From RYN-230 sp963782185 (GTDB lineage Bacteria > Actinomycetota > Actinomycetes > Streptosporangiales > Streptosporangiaceae): a stretch of DNA of 64,000 bases. Location of the stretch: contig CAWAJB010000012.1 of NCBI GenBank assembly GCA_963782185.1, positions 50,765 through 114,764 of the forward strand, given 5' to 3'. Position numbers and translations under genes: made by a program. The stretch's first letter is position 1. The number at the start of each line of letters is the position of its first letter. Shown one piece after another: positions 35,218-44,551 of this stretch. The notes below the pieces were generated by a model, which was not told the origin of the DNA, did not search any database, and saw only the letters and a list, made by a program, of their open reading frames with translations.

Positions 35218-35976
35218 ATGCCCGGGGAGTACCGCCTCTACCAGGAGCTGGCGGGCTGGTGGCCGCTGATCTCACCGCCGGGGGAGTACGCGGCGGAAGC
35301 CGCCTACCTGGCCAGGCTGTTCACCTCGGCGGCGATCGAGGTCCGTGAGGTGCTGGATCTGGGCAGCGGCGGCGGGCACGTCGCGGTGCACCTGAAAGAC
35401 CAGTTCAGCCTGACCCTGGTCGACCTGTCGGCCGGGATGCTGGCCGTGTCGCGGCGGCTCAACCCCGAGTGCGCGCACCGTCAGGGGGATATGCGCACGG
35501 TCCGGCTGGGCCGGATGTTCGACGCCGTCCTGGTGCACGACGCGGTCGACTACGTGACCGGTGAGGATGATCTCCGGCAGCTCATCGCGACCGCGTTCGC
35601 GCACTGCCGGCCGGGCGGGATGGCCGTGTTCGTGCCCGACTACACAGCCGAGACGTTCCGGGCCGGCACGGGCGGCGGGGGGAGCGCCGACGCCGGCGGC
35701 CGCCAGGGCAGCTTCCGCGAGTGGACCTGGGACCCCGACCCGGCCGACGACTGGATCCGGGTGGAGTACGAGTTCACCCTGCGAGAGGCGGACGGCATGG
35801 TCCAGGTGGTCCGCGAGGCCCACCGGCTGGGCGCGTTCCGCCGTGATGTCTGGCTGCGCCTGCTCGCCGGGGCCCGATTCGAGCCGGAAGCGCGGCTCGC
35901 CGGCGAGAGCCAGGCCGGTAACGGCACCGATGACGGGATGCCCGCGCACCTGTTCATCGGCCGTCGGCCGTGCTGA
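35218..35976 (+). CDS. Class I SAM-dependent methyltransferase
   Basis: A 252-residue Rossmann-fold methyltransferase. Motif I is VLDLGSGGGHVAVHL (~43-57), the acidic SAM ribose ligand is in LTLVDLSAGMLAV, motif IV is in VLVHDAVDYV and post-motif RPGGMAVFVPDY follows. A Gly/Ala-rich loop occurs near residue 145. It has no identifiable substrate domain. It follows the MshC-like gene in the same direction, but a repeat-filled gap argues against tight coupling. Confidence 0.85.
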   Translation: MPGEYRLYQELAGWWPLISPPGEYAAEAAYLARLFTSAAIEVREVLDLGSGGGHVAVHLKDQFSLTLVDLSAGMLAVSRRLNPECAHRQGDMRTVRLGRMFDAVLVHDAVDYVTGEDDLRQLIATAFAHCRPGGMAVFVPDYTAETFRAGTGGGGSADAGGRQGSFREWTWDPDPADDWIRVEYEFTLREADGMVQVVREAHRLGAFRRDVWLRLLAGARFEPEARLAGESQAGNGTDDGMPAHLFIGRRPC

Positions 35977-36071
35977 GGGCTCGCCGACCGACCGATCACC
36001 GACCGACCGAGCTGATAACAGCAACGGGCGCCGCGGCGACGTGCTGCGCCGCCGCCCTGCCGAGGAGGCCG

Positions 36072-36698
36072 CTAAGCCGCCTCGGGCTTGATGGCGGCGC
36101 CCTCGTAGGTGTAGCCCACGGCCCGCGGACGGTGGAAGTAGTAGTTCTCCAGCCGGGTCAGCCGGAACCCGGCCTCCGTGATCAGGTCCGCGATGGGCCG
36201 GTCCAGGCGGCAGCCGCCCACCGCCCTACGGTGCAGCGGCGTCAGCCCGTGCTGCATGCGGGCCACCCGGGCCTCGGGGGACAGCCCGTGCTCCACGAAG
36301 TGCAGCCCACCGCCGGGCCGCAGCACCCGGTACGCCTCGGCCAGCGCCCGGGCCGGGTCCGGGATCGTGCACAGCGTCCAGGTGCTGAGCACGAAGTCGG
36401 CGCTGGCCCCCGCCACCGGCAGCGCCTGGGCGTCGGTGCCGGTGAACTCCACCGCTATCGCGTGAGCGGCGATCCGCGTGGCGGCCAGGCGACGGCCCAC
36501 CATGGCCGGGTCCACGGCCAGAACCCGGGTCACCCCGGCCGGGTAGTGCGGGACGTTCAGTCCCGACCCGAAACCGATCTCGAGCACCACACCGCTCATC
36601 CCGGCGTTCACCCGGGCGCGCACCTCGCGGACATCCGCGCCGCGCATCAGCAGATCCAGGGCCCGGGGCAGCACCTGGTCCCCGTAGACACCCACCAC
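36072..36698 (-). CDS. Class I SAM-dependent methyltransferase (UbiE-like)
   Basis: A 208-residue methyltransferase with motif I VLEIGFGSGLNVPHYP (~38-53), acidic VLAVDPAMVGRR, and the motif LRPGGGLHFVEHGLSPEARVARMQ typical of UbiE/COQ5-like small-molecule methyltransferases of this size. GTG start at 36698. It converges with the methyltransferase at 35218 and is divergent from the PhzF-type gene, with ~130 bp between starts. The substrate is unknown. Confidence 0.85.
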   Translation of the reverse strand: MVGVYGDQVLPRALDLLMRGADVREVRARVNAGMSGVVLEIGFGSGLNVPHYPAGVTRVLAVDPAMVGRRLAATRIAAHAIAVEFTGTDAQALPVAGASADFVLSTWTLCTIPDPARALAEAYRVLRPGGGLHFVEHGLSPEARVARMQHGLTPLHRRAVGGCRLDRPIADLITEAGFRLTRLENYYFHRPRAVGYTYEGAAIKPEAA

Positions 36699-36829
36699 GC
36701 AAGTCTGTCACGGAGCCGGTGACGGGATGAGCGGGCGAGGTGTTCGTTGCGGAAAAAACGGGACGGGCCGGGGAGCCGCAGCCGCCGGGCCCGAAGGGCC
36801 AGCGGCGGCGCGTGCGCAATGATGAGAGG

Positions 36830-37687
36830 GTGACGACTGCGCAGCTGTTCCAGGTGGACGCGTTCGCGCCGGCCCCGTTCGCGGGGAATCCGGCGGCGGT
36901 CCTGGTGCTGGAGAACGAACCAGAGGAGGAGTTCGGCCCGCTGATCGGCGCCGAGCTGAACCAGCCCGTGACCGCCCTGGTCTGGCCCGCAGCCGAGCGG
37001 GGGCGGTTCGGGCTGCGGTGGTTCACCGCCCACGGTGAGCTGGAGCTGTGCGGTCACGGGACGCTGGCGGCGGCGCGGGTGCTGCTGGACAACGGGCACC
37101 CGGTGGGCGACCGGATCCGGTTCGACACCCGGTACGGCCCGCTCGAGGCCGAGTCCGCCGGCGAGTGGATCCAGCTCCGCTTCCCCAGCCTGGCCCCGGA
37201 ACCGCTGGCTGACGGCGGGCTCGCCGAGGCGGTCCGGGCCGCGCTGCCGGTCCCCGTGACCGAGATCCTCCGCAACGATCTGGACGTAATGGTGGTGCTG
37301 GAATCGCCGGCCGCCGTCCGTGACCTCGAGCCCGGCCGGGAGGTACTGCGGGAACTGCCCTTCCGCGGGCTGATCGCGACCGCGGTACGCGAGGACTTCG
37401 CGGGGGAGGCCGACCTCGTCGCGGACGACACGGCCGACTTCGTGTCCCGGTTCTTCCACGTCTTCGACGGGAGCGAGGACCAGGTGACCGGGTCCGCGCA
37501 CTGCGCGCTCGGGCCGTACTGGATCGCGCGGCTGGGCCGCCAGCCGCTGACCGGCCGGCAGCTGTCCGCGCGCGGCGGGCTGGTCCGGGTGGCGCTGGGC
37601 GGGGACGACGTGCTGCTGGGCGGCGAGGCGCTGGTCATGGCCGAGGGTGCCTGGCGGCTGCCGGTCACGAACAAGCTGATGGTGTAG
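36830..37687 (+). CDS. PhzF family epimerase/isomerase
   Basis: A 285-residue protein with the two-lobed diaminopimelate-epimerase fold of PhzF. The N-lobe starts FQVDAFAPAPFAGNPAAV, the catalytic Glu is in GAELNQPVTALV, and the conserved CGHGTLAAARVLLD and GSAHCALGPYW loops are present. PhzF in phenazine synthesis isomerises DHHA, but most family members, without phz neighbours as here, have unknown substrates. GTG start at 36830, with GAGAG immediately upstream. A long hairpin lies ~95 bp downstream. Confidence 0.9.
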   Translation: MTTAQLFQVDAFAPAPFAGNPAAVLVLENEPEEEFGPLIGAELNQPVTALVWPAAERGRFGLRWFTAHGELELCGHGTLAAARVLLDNGHPVGDRIRFDTRYGPLEAESAGEWIQLRFPSLAPEPLADGGLAEAVRAALPVPVTEILRNDLDVMVVLESPAAVRDLEPGREVLRELPFRGLIATAVREDFAGEADLVADDTADFVSRFFHVFDGSEDQVTGSAHCALGPYWIARLGRQPLTGRQLSARGGLVRVALGGDDVLLGGEALVMAEGAWRLPVTNKLMV

Positions 37688-37780
37688 GCCCTGCTCCGGG
37701 TCCGTCCGGGTCCGTGGCGGCCCCGAGGCCCTGGCCAGGCCGGGCCTGACTCTTCCCGAGGCCCCACCGGGCCCGGCCCC

Positions 37781-37834
37781 TTCGTGATCAGACGATTGGT
37801 GTTGTTCCAGCAGCACCAATCGTCTGATCACGAA
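37781..37834. terminator. 21-bp perfect inverted repeat downstream of PhzF
   Basis: A 21-bp arm (37781-37801, starting TTCGTGATCAGACG) is exactly complementary to 37814-37834, with a 12-base loop. A further CCCC/GGGG pairing is possible across one bulged C. Its base composition is much less GC-rich than the surroundings. A terminator is the simple reading; a transposon-derived palindrome is possible. Confidence 0.6.
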
Positions 37835-37978
37835 CGGGGATGCCTGCGGGCCGGGGCGAGCGGGGGAGCGGGACGCCTGCCCGCCGCGGGTTGTGATCAT
37901 CATTGACCGCCGGCGTGTGATTGGCCTACCGGAGCCGCTGGAAACGAGCCGTGCGGAGACACGAGCCGGCTCCCCAGT

Positions 37979-39075
37979 ATGACTCGGCGCCAGGCCTACG
38001 AGCCGTCGCCGGCCTGCGCGCCGCCTGTGGCGTACGCGCCGCCCGAGGCTCCTGCGTCGCTCCCGCCGCCCCTTCAGGCGGCACTGCCCATCCTCGCTGC
38101 GCCCCCGGCCGCGCTCCCGCCCGCGGCCCCGGCGGCATCACCGACCGCGTCTCCCACCCTGCCATCCCCGCCGGTCCTCCCGCGCCCGCCGGCCCTGCCG
38201 CCCCCCCAGCGCTGGCGGCGGGTCTTCCCAGGGCAGGAGGCGGAACTGCGGCACATCCGGTCCTGGCTGGCCGAGTTGCTGCCCAGCGGCCCAACCCGTG
38301 AAGACGTCGTCACGGTCGCGACCGAACTGGCGGCCAACGCGGTCCGGCATACTGCGAGCGGCGCGCACGGTTTTTTCGCCGTGGAACTCACCTGGCAGAT
38401 GCGGCCCGTGACGGTCCGGGTCGCGGTCGCCGACAGCGGCGCGCGCACCACCCCGCACCTGGAGCCCGGCACCGACCCGCTCGGGCCCGGCCCGCTTGGC
38501 ATCGGGTCACCCGGTGCCGGTCTCCTCAGCACCGATCAGCTCGGCAGCGGCCAGCTCAGCGAGCACGGCCGGGGCCTGCGGTGGTTCGGGCTCTGGCGGA
38601 ACGTACCGGGGTGTGCGGGGACCACCGGGGCAGGCTCGTCTGGGCTGAGATCCGGTGGACCTCGGACGGAGCTGTCCTGCCGGATTTCCCGGATGGCTAC
38701 GAGGCCTCCCTGCGGGACATCCAGGCGGTGCTGGCGGTCCGCTACCCGGAAGCCGACATCTGGTTCGGCCGCGCCACGATGCAGTGGTGGGCCCTGATCG
38801 GCCGGCCGGAAAGGGGACACCCCGAGGCCAGGCGCCTGCTCACGGCCGAGTCTCCGGTGGATCTGGCCCAGTTGCTGGACGTGGCCCGGGCCACGGCGCA
38901 ACTCTCACGTGGCCGCAGCCGCGGCCGGCACGGGGTCACTGGCCGGCGGGCCGGCCCCCGACCCGGTCGGCCCGCCGCCCAGCAGGCCTGGGCGGGGGTA
39001 CGGGCGGCCCTAGCCGCCCCGCCCTGCATCCCGCCGGTGACCCGCGCGGTCCGGGCCCGGTTCGAGGCCAGCTGA
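37979..39075 (+). pseudogene. RsbW-like ATP-binding regulator with a -1 frameshift
   Basis: The first frame (from the ATG at 37979) has a ~75-residue Pro/Ala tail and then a GHKL ATPase domain: ELAANAVRHTASG (N box), VAVADSGAR (G1) and SEHGRGLR (G2). At ~38578 the expected continuation VVRALAERTGVCGDHRGRLV lies in the next frame and runs to 39075 with the usual C-terminal segment (DIQAVLAVRYPEADIWFGRA). One G is missing in CTGCGGTGGTT. Intact members are anti-sigma/serine-kinase-like ATPases of actinomycetes. It is either a real lesion or a sequencing error in a G run. Confidence 0.75.
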
Positions 39076-39127
39076 CGCCGGCCGGCCGGACCGCGGGCCG
39101 CGAGCCCTGCAACGGCGCCGCACCAGG

Positions 39128-39880
39128 TCAGCCCAGCTGGCCGACGCGGCGGATCGTCTCCTCAGCGGAGTCCTGCCCGGTCAGGTCCAGGTCGTCGGTG
39201 ATGGCACCGTCCCTCAGCCGGATCAGGCGATCGCAGCGCGCCGCGATCTGAGGGTCATGGGTGGCGAGGATGACCGTCATCCCGGTGCTGCATCGCAGTT
39301 GCCCGAGCAGATCCAGGATTTCCCGGCCATTCTGCGAATCCAGGTTGCCGGTCGGCTCGTCCGCGAGCAGCACTTTCGGGGTGCTGACCAGCGCCCGGGC
39401 AATGGCCACACGCTGCTGCTCGCCCCCGGACATGCGGGACGGCAGGGACTCCTCGCGGCCGGCCAGGCCCACGGCGGCCAGCAATTCCCGGCCCCGGTCC
39501 CGCTTGTCCCAGCCGGTCCGGCGGGGAAGGACCGGCGCGATCACGTTGTCCAGCGCGGTGAGAGCCGGAAGCAGGTTGTAGCGCTGGAACACGAAGCCCA
39601 CGCCCCGCCGGTAACCGGCCAGGGCGGAGCCCCGAAGCGTGGTCACGGTGGTCCCGTCCACCACCACGGTGCCGCTGTCGGGCCGCTCGATCGCGCCGAT
39701 GATGTGGAGCAACGTCGATTTCCCCGAGCCCGACGCCCCGGTCAGGGCGACGAACTCACCGGCTCCGATGCTGATCGTGACGTCATCCGCCGCACACACC
39801 TGCCGCGCCTTGCTGATCCCGTAGCTCTTGCAGATTCCGTGCAGCTCGATGGAGCCGGCGGCGGGTGGCTGGTCGGGCAT
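39128..39880 (-). CDS. ABC transporter ATPase (MacB/LolD type)
   Basis: A 250-residue ATPase: Walker A GASGSGKST (~47-55), Q-loop FQRYNLLPALTALDN, signature MSGGEQQRVAIARAL, Walker B VLLADEPTGNLD and H-loop ATHD. LADEPTGNLDSQNG is typical of the MacB/LolD/FtsE group that works with mechanotransmission permeases. It lies 4 bp downstream of the permease gene on the same strand; together they form one transporter, probably for peptide, antibiotic or lipoprotein extrusion. Confidence 0.93.
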   Translation of the reverse strand: MPDQPPAAGSIELHGICKSYGISKARQVCAADDVTISIGAGEFVALTGASGSGKSTLLHIIGAIERPDSGTVVVDGTTVTTLRGSALAGYRRGVGFVFQRYNLLPALTALDNVIAPVLPRRTGWDKRDRGRELLAAVGLAGREESLPSRMSGGEQQRVAIARALVSTPKVLLADEPTGNLDSQNGREILDLLGQLRCSTGMTVILATHDPQIAARCDRLIRLRDGAITDDLDLTGQDSAEETIRRVGQLG

Positions 39881-39883
39881 GCT

Positions 39884-42676
39884 TCACTCCTCGGCAAGAA
39901 GCTGCGCGGTGGGCAGGCGGCGCAGCAGTTGCGCCGGCAGGATGGCGGCGCAGGCGGTCACGGCGGCTGCAGCCAGGATGCTGGCGAGGGCGGCTACCAG
40001 GAGCCGCAACGGGACCTGCCCGGTGAACTCCGCCGTGGCCGCCAGGCCAGCGGCGGCGCCGGTGACCGAGCCGGCCACGCCGATCAGCAGGGCCTCACCG
40101 ATGACCAGGCGGCTCAGGGCGGACTCCGGCCAGCCGAGCGCACGGAGCGTGGCGAACTCGGCGGATCGCTCGCGGATGTTCAGTGCGACCACATCGGCCA
40201 CGGCAACCACGCCGAGCGCCACGGTGGCGGCCACGGCGATCCAGTCGACCGCGCGGACCTGGACGGCTACCGCGTCGCCCAGCAGTGAGCCGACCACGAC
40301 CCCGCGGAACGCCGTCGTCACCCCGGTGACCAGGGTGAGAGCGGCCACCCCCACGGCCAGGCTGAGGGCGCCGACAACCGAGCGACCCGGGGTGCGCAGC
40401 ACGTTCACCGCGGCCAGGCTGGTCAGGCCGGCCGGGTGGCGGCCACGCCGGACCGGCAGCACCGGAGGGCGGACGGAGGCGACCGGGTCGGCCCGGGCGG
40501 CGAGCCAGGCAGGCCCGATACCGGCCGTGATAGCCAGGACCACGGCAGCGGGCACGGCCAGGGCAGCCCGGCCGGGTGAGGCGTGCAGGTGGAGCAGGGC
40601 GCAGATGGGCACGGACGCCAGGCCGCCCAGGATGCCAGCGGTCAGCCCGATCAGCGCCAGCTCGCCGAGGGCCACAGCGAACAGCTGGAGCCGGGTCCAG
40701 CCCAGGCAGGCCAGCACGCCGAGTTCCTGCCGCCTGCTGCGGACCGCGGCGGTCGCGGAGTTGGCCACGAACAGCGCGCACACGACGAGGATGAGGACGA
40801 AAAGGACGACGCTCTTCTTGTCGATCGCGGTCAGGATGGCCACCGCGACGCCCTTCTTGACCCAGCCTTCATGCAGCGTCAGGGCGGGCTGCCCGTACCG
40901 GCCCGCGGCTAGCGTGACGGTCGTGGGAGCGGGCGAGGAGCCGGTGACGATGTCGACGTCCAGCCCGGTGCGGACCGCGATCTGCTGGGCCACCTCCTTG
41001 ATCCGCTCCAGTGAGACCGGGTTCGGGCCGGTGACGCCGGCCACCCTGACCCGGATCACGCTGATCGGGTCACTGGCGTGCAGGTCGCCAGCGAACACGC
41101 TGCTGTTCTGCAGCGTCGGGAGGGCCGCGAGGGTGGTGATGAGCTGTACCGGCTGGCTCACGTATCCACCGAGGTTCAGGCTCGGCTGGAGGTCAGCACC
41201 GTGCAGGGCGCCGGTGCTGGCGGTACCGACCGGGGAGGCCGCGCTCGGGTGATATGGCCCCAGCGGCACTTCGGAGAGCCGGTCGAAGTCAGAGATCCGG
41301 CCTGGGTCGAACACGCCGACCGCTCGCGGCACCGGGGCCGGGTCCACGTTGCCCGTCACGGTGAGGTTGGTCATCTTGTGCTCGCTCACGGCGCGGTAGG
41401 CGGTCGCGGCGTTGTCCATCGACGGTCCGTGCGCGCCGGGCAGCTCCATCGACCAGACCGAGGCCTGGTTGGTTACCGGTGAGGCCACCAGCCGGCCCGC
41501 GCCGTCCCGGTGGTACCTGGTCGGCCCCACACTCCAGTAGCCGTCCAGGCCCTGGCTGAAGTCCCGGTGCCCGGTACCGGCCATCTCGGCCAGCAACTGC
41601 TGGTAGGCCTGGGCCGCGGTGACCTGGACGGCGCTGACCGGCTGGCCCGCGGCCGTGGCGTCCCGGCGCAGGGCGGCCGGGTCCAGCCGGGGCGCCCCGG
41701 CCGGCCGGGGCAGCCGCTGCACCTGGGTCACGGCGTACTCCCCGACGCCGCCTCGCGCCGCAGCCAGCACCGGGAACGTGGTGTACGCGATACCGCCTGT
41801 TCCTGACGCCACCGCCGGCCCCGCCTGCTCACCGAGATAGCGGCCGGAGGTGACCGCCCGGTCCAGGCCGTCCAGCTTCGCCTCGGCAGCCGGGTCGATG
41901 GCGGCGATCAGCATGGGGAAGCTCCAGTACACCGCGAAGCCGGGATGCCGCGCGGTGAGGCCTTCCCAGGATCCTCCGCCGAACATGCCGGTGGCCCGCG
42001 ACCAGCACCAGAGGTTGGACTGCTTGGCGGGGCCGAAGGGCGGCTCGGCGGCCCGCAGCGGGTATCCAGCACACGTCTTGGCCCGCGCCCCGGACGGCAG
42101 CTCCTCGAAGACATCCGGACCCGTCTGCTGCTGCCGGATCGGGTTGCTGGTGAGGTATACGTAGGACGGCGGCTGCCGGATCCGGATGCGGCCCGCGTCG
42201 CTCACCCAGGTGGTGCTGAGCCGGTAGAGCTGCCGCCCCGGGCTGGCTATGGCCGCGGCCGGCAGCCGGGCGGTGACCGGCACGATCGGCATGCTGTAGC
42301 CCACCATGGCGATCGGTGCCGCTACTGACACCCCCGGGAGCTGGGCGATGTCGTGGTACTGGCGCAGGCTGATGCCGCCGTAGATACCGGACAGGAAGTT
42401 CGGCTGGACCGTGCCCGTGCTGCTCTCCAGCCAGGTCCGCGATCCTTTGGGGCGGACCAGGATGTCGTACGCGGCCCGGAAGTGCGCGCTGACCGTTCCG
42501 GCCGTCCGCAGCTGGGAGGTGCGCGCGCTCGCGGTCAGCACGCAGAATGCTGTGACCGCGACCAGCACCCCCAGCAGCAGCGCGACTGACCGGGCAGCCC
42601 GGTAGCGCAGCTGTGACCAGGCCAGCCTGCTCACTATGATCGACCTCCCAGGCCGTGCCCGCCGTTGCCGGGTCAT
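39884..42676 (-). CDS. Large FtsX/MacB-type ABC permease
   Basis: A 930-residue permease with two FtsX modules. TM1 (VALLLGVLVAVTAFCVLTA) leads to a ~560-residue extracellular region. A four-helix FtsX block follows at ~650-790 (VLFVLILVVCALFVANSATAA, VRSRRQELGVLACLGWTR) and another at ~830-915 (EFATLRALGWPESALSRLVI). It partners the ATPase directly downstream. PadR-type half-sites upstream (42706-42755) place it under the divergent PadR regulator. Export of an antimicrobial or envelope substrate is the usual role; the actual substrate is unknown. Confidence 0.9.
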   Translation of the reverse strand: MTRQRRARPGRSIIVSRLAWSQLRYRAARSVALLLGVLVAVTAFCVLTASARTSQLRTAGTVSAHFRAAYDILVRPKGSRTWLESSTGTVQPNFLSGIYGGISLRQYHDIAQLPGVSVAAPIAMVGYSMPIVPVTARLPAAAIASPGRQLYRLSTTWVSDAGRIRIRQPPSYVYLTSNPIRQQQTGPDVFEELPSGARAKTCAGYPLRAAEPPFGPAKQSNLWCWSRATGMFGGGSWEGLTARHPGFAVYWSFPMLIAAIDPAAEAKLDGLDRAVTSGRYLGEQAGPAVASGTGGIAYTTFPVLAAARGGVGEYAVTQVQRLPRPAGAPRLDPAALRRDATAAGQPVSAVQVTAAQAYQQLLAEMAGTGHRDFSQGLDGYWSVGPTRYHRDGAGRLVASPVTNQASVWSMELPGAHGPSMDNAATAYRAVSEHKMTNLTVTGNVDPAPVPRAVGVFDPGRISDFDRLSEVPLGPYHPSAASPVGTASTGALHGADLQPSLNLGGYVSQPVQLITTLAALPTLQNSSVFAGDLHASDPISVIRVRVAGVTGPNPVSLERIKEVAQQIAVRTGLDVDIVTGSSPAPTTVTLAAGRYGQPALTLHEGWVKKGVAVAILTAIDKKSVVLFVLILVVCALFVANSATAAVRSRRQELGVLACLGWTRLQLFAVALGELALIGLTAGILGGLASVPICALLHLHASPGRAALAVPAAVVLAITAGIGPAWLAARADPVASVRPPVLPVRRGRHPAGLTSLAAVNVLRTPGRSVVGALSLAVGVAALTLVTGVTTAFRGVVVGSLLGDAVAVQVRAVDWIAVAATVALGVVAVADVVALNIRERSAEFATLRALGWPESALSRLVIGEALLIGVAGSVTGAAAGLAATAEFTGQVPLRLLVAALASILAAAAVTACAAILPAQLLRRLPTAQLLAEE

Positions 42677-42705
42677 GCCGAGTATGTGGCGGCCCCGTCC
42701 CTCCT

Positions 42706-42755
42706 ACCTAGTGGCTAGGCAACAGTGCAACCGGACTGTTACCTAGTAACTAGGT
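42706..42755. promoter_or_regulatory. Two PadR-type operators between divergent ABC and PadR genes
   Basis: ACCTAGTAACTAGGT (42741-42755) is a perfect 7+1+7 palindrome. ACCTAGTGGCTAGGC (42706-42720) is a weaker copy 35 bp away. They share the ACCTAG half-site with the operator of the other PadR in this window (11599). Confidence 0.8.
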
Positions 42756-42798
42756 ATAGGGGGTCTGTTCCAGCTCGGCCAGGCAGGAGACTGAGGTC

Positions 42799-43467
42799 AT
42801 GGCTCTTCATCACGCCGTGCTTGCCCTGCTGGCGGTCAAGCCAGCCCACGGCTATGAACTCAAGGGCAGCTTCGACGAAGCAGTCGGAGACCAGTGGGGC
42901 GGACTGAACATCGGGCACCTCTATCAGCTGGTGGACCGGCTGAGCCGGGACGGCCTGATCGAGTCGGAACGCCAGGCCCAGGCGGTGAAGCCGGACCGGG
43001 TCGTGCACCGGCTGACTCCTGCCGGACGCGAGGAGCTCAGTCGCTGGCTGGCCGCGCCGAGCCCGCGGACCCGGGGTTACCGCGATGACTTCTTCCTCAA
43101 GGTCATGGCGGCGGCGCAGATCGGCGACCCGGAGGCGCTCCGCCAGGTGCTGTCGCGGCAGCGCGCCCACCTGATCCGGGAGCTCCGCAGCGTCGCCAGC
43201 GCCCGGGCGGACCTGACCCCGGACCGCTCGGCGGCCGGCCCCTCCCCGGTCGTGGAGCTCCTGCTCACCGCCGCCGAATTGCACACCCGCGCCGATCTGG
43301 GCGTGGTTGACGCTGCGGAACAGGGCCTGCGCCCGGAGGTGCTGGAAGCACTGCGGGCCTCGGGCGGCAATCAGCGGGCCGGCGACCGCCTCGCGGATGA
43401 TGACGGTGCGGACATGCACGTCGGCCTCGATTACGGTCGGTCAGCTCCGCGAGCCGGTCGCGGTTGA
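42799..43467 (+). CDS. PadR family regulator, long form
   Basis: A 222-residue PadR. The N-terminal winged helix (residues 1-75) has HHAVLALLAVKPAHGYELKG and IGHLYQLVDRLSRDGLIE, followed by a Vir_Act_alpha_C-type helical region (~90-175). The last ~40 residues are low-complexity and may be dispensable. It is divergent from the MacB-type ABC operon, with two palindromes between, so it probably represses both until a ligand, often the exported drug, binds. Confidence 0.9.
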   Translation: MALHHAVLALLAVKPAHGYELKGSFDEAVGDQWGGLNIGHLYQLVDRLSRDGLIESERQAQAVKPDRVVHRLTPAGREELSRWLAAPSPRTRGYRDDFFLKVMAAAQIGDPEALRQVLSRQRAHLIRELRSVASARADLTPDRSAAGPSPVVELLLTAAELHTRADLGVVDAAEQGLRPEVLEALRASGGNQRAGDRLADDDGADMHVGLDYGRSAPRAGRG

Positions 43468-43843
43468 GGCGGGATCAGTGCGGGTCATCGCAACCCTTTC
43501 CGTTGCTGACGAGCGGCTAATCGACTGTTTCCGCACGAACAGCTACCTCGAGGGGCGGTTTCCCGTACTCGGGGGGCCTGGGACAACGGGCTTGGTGCCG
43601 CCCGACGCGCCGCTGCTGACCAGGGCAGATGCTGACAACTGGGCGAGCCGTCAGCGCCACACGGCATGATGGTGTTCAATGGTCGTTGGTTGTCGCCGAA
43701 GTTCGTGAGCGTGTCGGCGCCGGTGAATTCGTTCCCTGGCGTCGTGGATCACACAGTGCCCCGCCGTTGAAGGGCAGACTGTCGCAGCAACCCGGGAGAC
43801 ACGTCCGTGGATTCCGATAATCGTTCCCGTAGGAGAAGAGCAC
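43468..43843. other. Gene-free region upstream of the cold-shock gene
   Basis: This 376-bp stretch holds no credible gene. The 3' ~160 bp is less GC-rich than the neighbourhood and should contain the csp promoter and a long 5' leader, as is usual for cold-shock genes. I cannot assign a cold box by eye. Confidence 0.4.
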
Positions 43844-44047
43844 GTGGCTCAGGGCACCGTGAAGTGGTTCAACGCTGACAAGGGCTATGGTTTCATCGCC
43901 CCTGATGACGGCACCGCCGACGTCTTCGTACACCACACCGCCATCCAGACTGACGGTTTCCGCAGCCTGCAGGAGAACCAGCGCGTCGAGTTCACCGCAG
44001 GTCAGGGCCCGAAGGGTCCGCAGGCTGAGCAGGTCCGCCCGGTCTGA
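43844..44047 (+). CDS. csp: Cold-shock domain protein
   Basis: A 67-residue single cold-shock domain, an OB-fold single-stranded RNA/DNA chaperone. RNP1 is KGYGFIAP and RNP2 DVFVHHTAI; it starts MAQGTVKWFNADKGYGFI. GTG start with AGGAGAAG 6 bp upstream. It is monocistronic, with a strong terminator 50 bp after the stop. Confidence 0.96.
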   Translation: MAQGTVKWFNADKGYGFIAPDDGTADVFVHHTAIQTDGFRSLQENQRVEFTAGQGPKGPQAEQVRPV

Positions 44048-44095
44048 CCGGACCCGGTTGCTCAGGCGGCGAAACCGCCTACGGCCGGCATTCTG

Positions 44096-44137
44096 CACAG
44101 GCGCGGGCAGTCCCGGAAGGGGCTGCCCGCGCCTGTG
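44096..44137 (+). terminator. Rho-independent-type terminator of csp
   Basis: A perfect 15-bp stem (44096-44110 with 44123-44137), whose loop can add three more pairs, is followed by GCTATTTCTT. It lies 49 bp after the cold-shock stop. This is the clearest intrinsic terminator in the window. Confidence 0.88.
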
Positions 44138-44514
44138 GCTATTTCTTGGCTCAACGCGGGTGCCGCCGGCCGGGCCGGGCGGGGAGCATCGTGCTGAGCG
44201 CTGTCCCGCGATCCGCGGGGCGGCCCGGGCTGACCCGGGGATCGCGGGCATGGCAGGTGACACCGGGGCCTCGCCAGAGACCGGGCAGGAGCGCAGCGGG
44301 CCCTCGTCCCGCACCGGCGGCCCTGCCCGGCGGGATGGACGCGATAAGGGGCAGACCGGAAACGTCAGAATCATCCCGGCGAAACTGGACGCTAGCTGCA
44401 CAAAGGTTGACAGCAACCTCAATAGGGCAATAAGACATCCGCAGAGCCGCTCTGGGCGGTTGCGCAAGGGTCATCTCCGGGCTTCGGGCAGGCGCCGCGT
44501 CTCGTTCAGTAGCC
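44138..44514. other. Gene-free region
   Basis: About 380 bp between the csp terminator and the terminator of the convergent operon. The central part (44380-44450) is relatively AT-rich. I see no gene, repeat or recognisable site. Confidence 0.4.
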
Positions 44515-44551
44515 CTGAGCCCCCGGGCGCGTCCGGCGCCCGGGGGCTCAG
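44515..44551 (-). terminator. 16-bp GC hairpin at the end of a minus-strand operon
   Basis: CTGAGCCCCCGGGCGC (44515-44530) pairs perfectly with 44536-44551 around a 5-base loop. It overlaps the stop codon of the Pro-rich membrane protein gene (44548-44550). There is no T tract, as is common for actinobacterial terminators. Confidence 0.75.

Noticed and set aside
35218..37687. Two methyltransferases plus PhzF considered as a natural-product gene cluster
   Set aside because: There are no synthases, carrier domains or phenazine genes, and the genes are on different strands without operon structure.
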